A DNA stretch of 6,049 bases from positions 1 through 6,049 of the forward strand of contig QMSN01000066.1 of the NCBI GenBank assembly GCA_003650865.1, given 5' to 3'. The notes under the pieces are model-generated. The model searched no databases and was not told where the DNA came from. It was given only the letters and a program-made list of their open reading frames with translations. This document shows, one piece after another, positions 1 through 5,755 of this stretch. The translations under genes were made by a program, and so were the position numbers. Position 1 is the first letter of the stretch; each line of letters opens with the position of its first letter. This stretch comes from Thermoprotei archaeon. GTDB lineage: Archaea; Thermoproteota; Methanomethylicia; Nezhaarchaeales; WYZ-LMO8.

Positions 1-1
1 G

Positions 2-199
2 CAGGGCTCTAAGCTGGCTGGCAAGAAGATCTCCGACATAAGTGAGGAGCTAGGCGTCGTCGCCACTCCATTAATAGTCTGCCGAGGCAAGAGGAGGTTG
101 ATAAACCCTCCAGAGGACTTCGTTATTGAGCCCGGGGACACCATAATCGTCAGGGCCACGAGGGAAGACATGGAGGAGCTCAAGGAGGGTGGTGGCTAG
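2..199 (+). CDS. TrkA_C (RCK_C) domain protein, C-terminal part only
   Basis: The frame is open from the left edge and ends at TAG 197-199, giving the last 65 residues of a longer protein. The visible part matches a TrkA_C/RCK_C ligand-binding domain: a G-S-x-L-x-G-K start (residues 2-8 of the fragment), a hydrophobic strand with VATPLIV, then the family's typical end with P-E-D, an E-P-G-D-T-I-I-V turn and strand, and an acidic helix (REDMEELKE). In this family the domain usually binds a small ligand or ion and gates or regulates K+ or other cation transport at the inner membrane face. The same pattern recurs in the next gene (GSSLDGKSLSDL, then P-S-E-D and H-A-G-D-A-L-V-V), so the two are probably tandem paralogues. 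The N-terminal part lies outside the window, so whether it carries a PhoU domain, an RCK_N domain or membrane helices cannot be told. The TrkA_C call is fairly firm; the exact family member is not. Confidence 0.8.
   Translation, partial: QGSKLAGKKISDISEELGVVATPLIVCRGKRRLINPPEDFVIEPGDTIIVRATREDMEELKEGGG
182..188 (+). promoter_or_regulatory. Shine-Dalgarno sequence inside the end of the upstream gene
   Basis: AAGGAGG lies within the last codons of the upstream TrkA_C gene and is a strong match to the archaeal anti-Shine-Dalgarno. Three in-frame starts follow: GTG 189 (no spacing), GTG 192 (3 bases) and TTG 201 (12 bases). None has ideal spacing, so the exact start of the PhoU-TrkA_C protein is uncertain by up to four residues. 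The site suggests translational coupling of the two genes. Confidence 0.5.
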
Positions 200-791
200 C
201 TTGGCCTCGAGGGACTTCCTGTCGAGCATAAGGGACATGCTGATAGAGCTTAAGAACATAGCTGAGTTCATGGTTGACTTGGCGTATACAGCTTTACTCA
301 CCAATAGCAGAGAGCTTGCTGAAGAAGTCGAGAGGCTTGAGGAGTACGTCGACGAGCTTCACAGCAAGTACGAGATGGCCGTGTTAGAGCTCGCTAAGCA
401 GAGTGAGAAGCCAGCTGAGTTCTTAGGAACTCTTAGGGTGGGGCTTGCAGCTGAAGCCCTCGCTGACGCAGCTAGAAAGATGGTTCAGCCTGTGCTTAGG
501 GGGGATGAGCCCCACGAGATATTCAGTGTGGCCATGAGCGAGGCTGAGGAGGCTATAGGTAGGGTCAACGTGGAGGAGGGCTCAAGCCTCGACGGCAAGA
601 GCCTGTCGGATCTAGGGGCTGAAGGCCCCCCGGTCACGGTCATAGCCATTAGGAGGGAGGGACGCTGGATACTGCATCCAAGCGAGGACGTGAAGCTTCA
701 CGCTGGCGACGCCCTAGTGGTTAAGGGTAGGGATGAGGACCTGGACGAGCTTAGGAGGATGGCTAAGAGGGAGCTTGAAGGGCTTGAGTAG
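189..791 (+). CDS. PhoU-TrkA_C domain protein, putative cation transport regulator
   Basis: This 200-residue soluble protein has two domains. Residues about 8-105 are helical with a PhoU-like pattern of acidic/hydrophobic heptads (for example LIELKNIAEFMVDLAYTALL and the E-E-V-E-R-L-E-E-Y-V-D-E-L helix). Residues about 125-195 form a TrkA_C domain with G-x-L-x-G-K-S-L, a WILHPSED strand and turn, and an AGDALVVKG strand. Archaeal proteins of this build (COG3273-like; a Pyrococcus member has a known structure) have no RCK_N Rossmann domain and are thought to regulate a partner channel or MgtE/SLC41-like permease; that role is knowledge of the family, not visible here. No signal peptide or membrane helix is seen. 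The gene overlaps the upstream TrkA_C gene by 11 bases if GTG 189 is used, and the nuclease gene follows after 11 bases, so one transcript is likely. The partner transporter probably lies left of the window. Confidence 0.85.
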   Translation: MVASLASRDFLSSIRDMLIELKNIAEFMVDLAYTALLTNSRELAEEVERLEEYVDELHSKYEMAVLELAKQSEKPAEFLGTLRVGLAAEALADAARKMVQPVLRGDEPHEIFSVAMSEAEEAIGRVNVEEGSSLDGKSLSDLGAEGPPVTVIAIRREGRWILHPSEDVKLHAGDALVVKGRDEDLDELRRMAKRELEGLE

Positions 792-802
792 CGGGGTTAA
801 AG

Positions 803-1450
803 TTGAAGAGGAATGTGCCAGCCCTCCTGCTTTCAGGTGCGTTGAGGATTAACGAGCTCGAAGCCCTAGGAGTATCTCGAGGTGAGCTGGAGGAGCTGGA
901 GGTCGAGGGACTCATAAGGATTGAGGGCGAAGAGGTTAGAGTTTTAAGGGCTGTTCAGCTGGCGATTGAAGCCGTCAAGAGAGGCTCAGACATCGAGGAG
1001 GCCTCTAGGTGGCTTAGCTGGAGGGACTTCGAGAAGCTCTGCGTTGAGGCCCTCATGTTCCACAGCTTTAAAGTGAAGGCACCCTTGAGGTTCAAGGCTG
1101 AGGGTAGGAGATTTGAGATAGACGTCGTGGGCGTTAGAGGCTCCTTAGTGCTCTGCATAGACTGCAAGCACTGGAGCTTGAGGAGGGGCTTGGCGTCTAA
1201 GGTGAGGGATGCAGCGGCTAAGCACCTCGACAGATGCCTCAACCTAGCCTCCGTCCTCTCAGAAGCCCTGGGGCTTAAGGTGGGCGCGAAGCCCATTATA
1301 GTGCCAATACTAGTGACGCTCTCGGACGTGGGCTTCAAGTCAACCTGTAGCGTCTTGGTTGTAGCTATATACAAGCTGAACAGCTTGCTCCTAGAGCTCG
1401 AGGACAACCTAGACGTGGTGCCATCTATAAGGGCTGGTAAACTTGATTAG
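803..1450 (+). CDS. Mrr-like PD-(D/E)xK nuclease with N-terminal winged-helix-like region
   Basis: The 215-residue product has a helical N-terminus (residues about 10-50) patterned like a winged helix, with I-N-E-L-E-A-L-G, then S-R-G-E-L-E-E-L-E-V-E-G-L-I. Residues about 70-200 resemble the restriction-endonuclease-like fold. The likely motif I is W73-R-D-F-E77 on a helix, followed by E105-I-D107-V-V-G and D120-C-K122-H-W on successive strands, so the E...D...(D)xK catalytic set looks complete. A later strand, I-V-P-I-L-V-T-L-S-D, and the C-terminal helix also fit Mrr-type nucleases. It would cut DNA, or resolve branched or modified DNA, in a metal-dependent way; the actual substrate is unknown. 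The start is TTG 803 behind a weak GGGG at 793-796; GTG 815 is an alternative. No methyltransferase, helicase or other restriction partner is present nearby, so it may be a repair enzyme or a stand-alone type IV-like defence nuclease. Confidence 0.72.
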   Translation: MKRNVPALLLSGALRINELEALGVSRGELEELEVEGLIRIEGEEVRVLRAVQLAIEAVKRGSDIEEASRWLSWRDFEKLCVEALMFHSFKVKAPLRFKAEGRRFEIDVVGVRGSLVLCIDCKHWSLRRGLASKVRDAAAKHLDRCLNLASVLSEALGLKVGAKPIIVPILVTLSDVGFKSTCSVLVVAIYKLNSLLLELEDNLDVVPSIRAGKLD

Positions 1451-1460
1451 TGCCCTCTCT

Positions 1461-1481
1461 AAACGTTAAAGCTAAGCGTTT
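1461..1481. repeat. Short inverted repeat between nuclease and DUF2070 genes
   Basis: The arm AAACGTTA (1461-1468) pairs with TAAGCGTTT (1473-1481), perfect apart from one bulged G at 1476, around a four-base AAGC loop. It begins 10 bases after the nuclease stop codon. It could be a weak hairpin at the end of the upstream transcript, or an operator or promoter element for the DUF2070 gene; the left arm with its AAACGTTAAAG also resembles a BRE/TATA pair. The stem is AT-rich and no T run follows, so a classical terminator is unlikely. Confidence 0.4.
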
Positions 1482-1584
1482 ACAATGGGTGGTGGATCAC
1501 GAGGAGGTCGGGGTCTAGGGCAGGTGCCTTAGCAGCTGGTTGGTCTAAGACAACCCTCATAGCTCTACTAGGCTTAGCCTCATC

Positions 1585-1603
1585 CATGGCGTCTTCCGCC
1601 ATG
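1585..1603. repeat. Perfect inverted repeat spanning the first two in-frame ATG codons
   Basis: CATGGCG (1585-1591) and CGCCATG (1597-1603) form a perfect 7-bp GC-rich stem with a TCTTC loop. The ATG codons at 1586 and 1601 of the DUF2070 frame both sit in the stem. In RNA this would hide both as start codons, which argues, weakly, that the real start is further upstream. It may also arise by chance from the Met-Ala...Ala-Met coding sequence. Confidence 0.4.
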
Positions 1604-3298
1604 ATCCTCTTCGTGGACTCCACTCTCACGCCATCCAAGCTCATCATCGTGGGGCTCCTAGGCCTATGGCTCCCGGCAGTAGCGTCTTCAGCCCTTCAGT
1701 CCGCTCTTCAGAAGGAGCAGGTAATGGTGTTTAGGAGGAGCTTTACAGCCACATGTGTCCTGCTCTGCTTCATTGCTGCTTCAACACTCCTCGGATTAAT
1801 CTTAAAGCTCTTAGGGCTACCCCTGACGGGCGGCGAGATGTCTGTCATTGGTGTTGCATTTGCCTCCTCCTTCAATGCTCTCATATACAGGTATATGACT
1901 GGGAGGAAGGTGCTTAACGTAGTTCTAACCTCGTCGCTATGGCCTGTTCTCGCAGTGCTGTCGTTAGTCCTCTTGGGGGTTTTAGATGTAGCCTCAACAG
2001 CCCCAATGGTGGTGGCATCCTTCGCCTTAATGGGCTTAGCGGCATACGCGATATCTAGAGCTATAGACAAGCTTGGCGAGAAGCTCGTTGGCATAAGCGC
2101 TAAGAGAGTCTTTAGGGCTTACGTCATAAACTGGTTTACCGGAGCTAAGGAGGGCTTAGAGCAAGTCTTCAACCACGTGGGGGTTGACTCAGAGGTCTCA
2201 TGCGACTTAGCCATTGCTCTTGGACCTGACGGCTCGGTGAAGGGAGTAATAGCTGTACCTCAAGTGCACCCAGGACCCCTCAAAAACATTGGTAGCAGCA
2301 ACCTACCTCCAGACATGGTCAAGCTGTTGGAGTCAGCAACTGGCAGTAAGGCCCTCGTCCTCCACGGCTTCGTAACTCACGCCTCAGACATAACGAGCTC
2401 AAGAGACTACGAGAAGTTCCTCAGCGAGGTTGCTACTAGCCTCAAGAGCATGTGGAGCTCTGGGAGGTTAAGAGCTGCATCGAGCATCTCGAGCCCTTTG
2501 GTCAGAGTTGAAGCAGCTGGTTTATCGATAGGCTGCCAGCTGATAGGTGGAAGACCTTGGGTCTTCCTTTCAGGTGGGGATTCCGGGATAGAGGACGTGC
2601 CTGAGCACTTCAAGGCTAGGGTTGAGAGGTCTATAAGCTCTAAGTTTGGGCTGAAGCCTATACTCATAAATGCTCATAACTCCTACCAGGATGAGGTTAA
2701 GCTAGACCTCGATGAGGTTGAAAAGGGAGTGCTGGAGGCCGTCGACTTAGCGCTCAAGGCTAGCTTGAACGAGCCGGTCAAGGTCGGGCTCAGCAGGGTT
2801 GAGCTAGGTGAGTACAGTGAGGCGCATGGAATTGGCAGTGCAGGTGTCGGTGTCCTCGTCTTAGAGCGCGGTGGTCTCAAGTACTGCTACGTAGTTGTGG
2901 ATGCAAATAACTCCGATAGGAGCTTTAGGGAGCGCTTGAGGAGCGAGGTTGTGTCCATGGGCTTTGAGGACTGCGAGCTCTTCACAACTGACAATCACTC
3001 ACTAGTGCACGTTCGAGGTGTAACTGCTGAGAGGGGCTACTACATACTTGGTGAGAGGATCGATGTCGAGCACTTCCTCTCCATAGTTAAGAGGGCTGTT
3101 GAAGAGGCTTGCTCAAAGCTCTGCGAAGCTGAGGTGCTGTACTTAACAGTTAAGGTTAGAGCTCACGTGCTAGGTGAGACCGGACATAGGAACATAGAGG
3201 CCTTGATGAACGAGTCCGTCAAGACCTTTAAGAAGCTTAGCCTATCCCTCTACGTGCCCGCCCTCCTAGTCCTATACGCCCTCAGCCTCCTCCTATAA
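1586..3298 (+). CDS. DUF2070-family multi-pass membrane protein (N-terminus uncertain)
   Basis: From ATG 1586 the product has 570 residues. Hydrophobic segments fall at about 1-10 (second half of a helix), 19-41, 53-79, 84-101, 109-133, 137-158 and 551-570; residues about 165-545 are a soluble domain. The motif H228-P-G-P-L-K-N-I-G-S-S-N-L-P is the hallmark of archaeal DUF2070 (COG3356-like) proteins. Other candidate metal or catalytic motifs are H260-G-F-V-T-H265 followed by D268, N362-A-H364-N-S-Y-Q-D, and D469-N-H471-S. The family has been linked by remote similarity to neutral ceramidases, which would suggest a membrane-bound hydrolase acting on a lipid-like substrate; that is not shown here. 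The frame continues open upstream to the stop at 1460-1462 and encodes a basic stretch (TRRSGSR) and the first half of a membrane helix (TTLIALLGLASS), yet has no ATG, GTG or TTG there. The true start may therefore be a rare codon, or a frameshift may be involved. The family call is strong; the function and start are not. Confidence 0.83.
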   Translation: MASSAMILFVDSTLTPSKLIIVGLLGLWLPAVASSALQSALQKEQVMVFRRSFTATCVLLCFIAASTLLGLILKLLGLPLTGGEMSVIGVAFASSFNALIYRYMTGRKVLNVVLTSSLWPVLAVLSLVLLGVLDVASTAPMVVASFALMGLAAYAISRAIDKLGEKLVGISAKRVFRAYVINWFTGAKEGLEQVFNHVGVDSEVSCDLAIALGPDGSVKGVIAVPQVHPGPLKNIGSSNLPPDMVKLLESATGSKALVLHGFVTHASDITSSRDYEKFLSEVATSLKSMWSSGRLRAASSISSPLVRVEAAGLSIGCQLIGGRPWVFLSGGDSGIEDVPEHFKARVERSISSKFGLKPILINAHNSYQDEVKLDLDEVEKGVLEAVDLALKASLNEPVKVGLSRVELGEYSEAHGIGSAGVGVLVLERGGLKYCYVVVDANNSDRSFRERLRSEVVSMGFEDCELFTTDNHSLVHVRGVTAERGYYILGERIDVEHFLSIVKRAVEEACSKLCEAEVLYLTVKVRAHVLGETGHRNIEALMNESVKTFKKLSLSLYVPALLVLYALSLLL

Positions 3299-3303
3299 CT
3301 AGT

Positions 3304-3318
3304 TTAAGGATTCCTTAA
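3304..3318. repeat. 15-base palindrome just downstream of the DUF2070 gene
   Basis: TTAAGGA-T-TCCTTAA is a perfect dyad around a single central base, beginning five bases after the DUF2070 stop codon and about 90 bases upstream of the TATA-like box of the next gene. The loop is too small for a good RNA hairpin, so a protein-binding DNA site is the more natural reading, though chance in AT-rich DNA is possible. A second short palindrome, GGAGCTCC, lies at 3383-3390 nearer the promoter. The rest of 3299-3402 shows nothing I can identify. Confidence 0.35.
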
Positions 3319-3402
3319 TTACTTCACTTGAGCCTCCTAGGATTTGAAGCCTAAACTTGGAGGTGAAAGCTGGAGATTGTAGGGAGCTCCTTTAGAGCTT
3401 GA

Positions 3403-3416
3403 GAAACCTTTTTAAG
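3403..3416 (+). promoter_or_regulatory. Archaeal BRE/TATA promoter of the condensing-enzyme gene
   Basis: A purine-rich GAAAC (3403-3407) directly precedes CTTTTTAAG (3408-3416), the typical BRE plus TATA layout of archaeal promoters. With the usual spacing of about 25 bases, transcription would start near 3437-3440. This excludes the upstream TTG 3423 as a start codon and leaves a leader of about 25 bases before ATG 3465. Confidence 0.6.
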
Positions 3417-3464
3417 TAGGCTTTGAGCTCTCTTCAACATAATTCCTTGAGGTTAGGTGGGCCT

Positions 3465-4676
3465 ATGGGGCTTATGGAGTACAAGGAGATGGCTGTGAGC
3501 TACTATAACTTCGTAGCTGAAGTCAGGGAGCTCATGGAGCTCCCCAAGGACGTGATAATACACGACACGACTCTCAGAGAGGGTGAGCAGGCTGCTGGCG
3601 TGATATATAGACCTGAGAATAAGCTTGAGATAGCTAAGCTCCTCGACGAAGTTGGCATACAGCAAATTGAGGCTGGCTTCCCAGCTGCATCTAAGGGTGA
3701 GAGGGAAGCTTTGAAGATGATAATTGACGCGGGGCTAAACGCCAAGGTGTTCGGCTTTGGCAGGGCTGTCAAGTCCGACATAGACGCCGTGGCTGATGTT
3801 GGAGCTTACGGCCTAGTCATATCGTTCCCCCCGTCAGACATACACCTGAAGTACAAGCTGAAGATGAGTAGGGACGAGTACTACAATAGGGCTGTCGAGT
3901 TGGTGGAGTACGCTAAGAGCAGAGGTCTATACATAACGTTTAGCGCTGAGGACTCCACGAGGACTGACTTCAGCTTTTTAGTCAAGGTCTTCAACGGGAT
4001 AGTCGAGGCTGGCTGTGATAGAGTTAGGATCGTCGACACCTTAGGTTGCATACACCCAATAGCCATGAAGTTCCTGGTGAAGAAGGTTAGGGAGTCCCTC
4101 AAGAAGAAGGTGCCCATTGAGGTTCACTGCCACAACGACCATGGCCTCGCGCTCGCCAATACGCTCGCCGCTGTCGAGGCTGGAGCAGAGGTTCTATCGA
4201 CATCCGTCCTGGGGATAGGGGAGAGGTGTGGCTTAGCAGCTACTGAGGAGGTTATAGTTGCGCTCAAGAACCTCTATGGGCTCGGGAACTTCAAGACTGA
4301 GAAGCTCTATAGGCTCTGCAAAGAAGTTGAGAGGATAACTGGCGTTGTGATACCGCCACACAAGCCTGTCGTTGGGGCAAACGCATTTGCTCACGCTAGC
4401 GGCATACACCAGCACGCCATACTTGAGAACCCAATATGCTACGAGCCCTACCCACCAGAGATGGTTGGACAGACTAGGAGGATAGTGATAGGCAAGCTCT
4501 CAGGGAAGCACGCCATAAAGGCTAAGCTAGCTGAGCTAGGCATAGAGGCCACTGAGGAGGAGGTAAGTAGGATAGTGGACTTGGTGAAATCGATAAGTGA
4601 GGAGCGGAGATCCCCTCTAAGCGACAGGGAGTTCATGGAGATAGTGGACATAGTCAAGAAGAGGATACTGAACTGA
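3465..4676 (+). CDS. 2-isopropylmalate / homocitrate synthase family enzyme (DRE-TIM metallolyase)
   Basis: The 403-residue product would condense acetyl-CoA with a 2-oxoacid as the first step of chain elongation: 2-oxoisovalerate for leucine, 2-oxoglutarate for lysine via homocitrate, or another 2-oxoacid. The TIM-barrel signatures are all present: H33-D-T-T-L-R-E-G-E-Q42 with metal ligand D34 and catalytic R38, E69-A-G-F-P-A-A, S160-A-E-D, D191-T-L-G, metal ligands H221 and H223 in H-C-H-N-D, and G250-I-G-E-R-C-G. The linker follows as A307-F-A-H-A-S-G-I-H-Q-H and Y326-E-P-Y-P-P, and the protein ends about 50 residues after G343-K-L-S-G-K-H-A. The roughly 100-residue LeuA allosteric domain is missing, as in homocitrate and NifV-type synthases, so simple leucine feedback through that domain is not expected. 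ATG 3465 was chosen because it follows AGGTGG (3455-3460) and suits the promoter; ATG 3474 is possible. The facing dehydrogenase gene fits the same pathway. Family certain, substrate open. Confidence 0.9.
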   Translation: MGLMEYKEMAVSYYNFVAEVRELMELPKDVIIHDTTLREGEQAAGVIYRPENKLEIAKLLDEVGIQQIEAGFPAASKGEREALKMIIDAGLNAKVFGFGRAVKSDIDAVADVGAYGLVISFPPSDIHLKYKLKMSRDEYYNRAVELVEYAKSRGLYITFSAEDSTRTDFSFLVKVFNGIVEAGCDRVRIVDTLGCIHPIAMKFLVKKVRESLKKKVPIEVHCHNDHGLALANTLAAVEAGAEVLSTSVLGIGERCGLAATEEVIVALKNLYGLGNFKTEKLYRLCKEVERITGVVIPPHKPVVGANAFAHASGIHQHAILENPICYEPYPPEMVGQTRRIVIGKLSGKHAIKAKLAELGIEATEEEVSRIVDLVKSISEERRSPLSDREFMEIVDIVKKRILN

Positions 4677-4696
4677 ACATGGCGGCAAGCCTGCAG

Positions 4697-5716
4697 TTAA
4701 GCGCTGTTTCTCAGGGCTTTTTTGACGGCTCTAGTGAACTCCTTAGTTGAGGCGTTGCCGCCGAGGTCTGGAGTTAGAAACCTCTTGTCTCTAAGCGTTT
4801 TTGCTATTGCATTCTCGAGGAGCTTAGCTGCTCTAGCCTCGCCTAGCCACTCCAGCATCATCTTAGCTGATAGCATAGTGGCACAGGGATTGGCTACCCC
4901 CTTACCAGCTATGTCTGGTGCTGAGCCGTGGACAGGCTCGAAGATGGCGTGCTTGTCGCCTACGTTGGCTGCTGGAGCTATGCCCAGGCTTCCAGCTACA
5001 GCAGCTGCTTCGTCGGACAGTATGTCGCCGAAGAGGTTCGTGGTGACTATGACGTCGAACCTCTCAGGCCTCACAACCATGTTGTAGGCGCATGCATCCA
5101 CGTACATCTCCTCGTACTTCACGTCTGGATACTCCTTAGACACCTCTCTGCAGACAGCTGCGAATAAGCCGCAAGTCACGCTCAGCACGTTAGACTTGTG
5201 GACTGCAGTAACGAGCTTCTTAGGCCTCTTAGAGGCGTACTCAAAGGCCTTCCTAGCTATTCTCTCACAGCCTCTCCTCGTTATTACTCGTAGAGCTACC
5301 GCTGTGGCCCCTCCATCAAGCGTGAACTCATATCTCTTGTAGAGCCCCTCCGTGTTCTCCCTAACTATCACGAAGTCCACGTTCCCCTTGATCGATGGAA
5401 CTCCTGGGTATGACTTGAAGGGCCTGATGTTGGCGTAGAGGTCCAGCATCTGCCTGAGCTTGACTATTACGTCAGCAGCTGTTTCACCTACAGGCCCCTT
5501 AATGGCTGCATGAGCCTTCTTAATGGCTGAGATGGTATCCTCGGGTAAGGGCGTGCCCCTAACCTTGAGGCATAGGTCCCCAGCATCAACGAAGTCGAAG
5601 GTGAGCTTCAAGCCTCTCACGACATCCTGAAGCTCCTGCAGAACGTCAATTGTTGCGTCGACGACTTCAGGCCCTATGCCATCCCCTCTAATGACGGCTA
5701 TCCTGTAGCTCCCCAT
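4697..5716 (-). CDS. 3-isopropylmalate / homoisocitrate dehydrogenase family (LeuB/AksF-like)
   Basis: The 339-residue product is an NAD-dependent beta-decarboxylating dehydrogenase, catalysing oxidative decarboxylation of 3-isopropylmalate (leucine) or homoisocitrate (lysine). It begins with I-A-V-I-R-G-D-G-I-G-P-E (residues 6-17). Substrate-site residues that match the family are R88 in K-L-R-Q-M, R98 in A-N-I-R-P, R119-E-N-T-E-G-L-Y126, K174 in V-H-K-S-N-V, D207 in Y-V-D-A, and D231/D235 in F-G-D-I-L-S-D. H263-G-S-A-P-D268-I-A-G-K-G carries the Asp that selects NAD over NADP. Length and catalytic set are complete. The R-E-N-T-E-G-L-Y form is seen in archaeal LeuB and in homoisocitrate dehydrogenases, so it does not separate them. 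ATG at 5716-5714 is preferred: it starts right where homologues do and has GGAGGT just upstream (spacing is short); ATG 5740 and TTG 5743 would lie at or before the expected transcription start. It converges with the condensing-enzyme gene over a 20-base gap. Confidence 0.9.
   Translation of the reverse strand: MGSYRIAVIRGDGIGPEVVDATIDVLQELQDVVRGLKLTFDFVDAGDLCLKVRGTPLPEDTISAIKKAHAAIKGPVGETAADVIVKLRQMLDLYANIRPFKSYPGVPSIKGNVDFVIVRENTEGLYKRYEFTLDGGATAVALRVITRRGCERIARKAFEYASKRPKKLVTAVHKSNVLSVTCGLFAAVCREVSKEYPDVKYEEMYVDACAYNMVVRPERFDVIVTTNLFGDILSDEAAAVAGSLGIAPAANVGDKHAIFEPVHGSAPDIAGKGVANPCATMLSAKMMLEWLGEARAAKLLENAIAKTLRDKRFLTPDLGGNASTKEFTRAVKKALRNSA
4718..4723 (+). terminator. Possible oligo-T terminator of the condensing-enzyme transcript
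   Basis: A run of six T on the + strand follows GGGC, about 40 bases after the stop codon of the condensing-enzyme gene. Archaeal RNA polymerase stops at such T runs without needing a hairpin. The site lies inside the 3' end of the facing dehydrogenase gene, so the two transcripts would overlap. No comparable run serves the - strand gene in the 4640-4696 stretch. Confidence 0.3.
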
Positions 5717-5755
5717 AAACCTCCATCTCCAGTTAGACATCAACAGCTTAAGCTC

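Noticed and set aside
955..1407. 150-residue open frame on the - strand opposite the nuclease gene
   Set aside because: It lies wholly within a gene with clear catalytic motifs on the other strand, and its Ser/Leu/Thr-rich product shows no recognisable domain. It is a by-product of codon usage.
1485..1532. Possible small protein starting at ATG 1485 (15 codons, Gly/Arg-rich)
   Set aside because: It is short, has no good Shine-Dalgarno sequence and ends at once in TAG. It is kept only as a possible frameshift source for the DUF2070 gene.
1708..2094. 128-residue - strand frame opposite the DUF2070 membrane segments
   Set aside because: The + strand reading gives convincing membrane helices; the - strand product has no family features.
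4722..5087. 121-residue + strand frame opposite the dehydrogenase
   Set aside because: The - strand carries all LeuB-type catalytic residues here. The + frame is its antisense and has no promoter or ribosome binding site.
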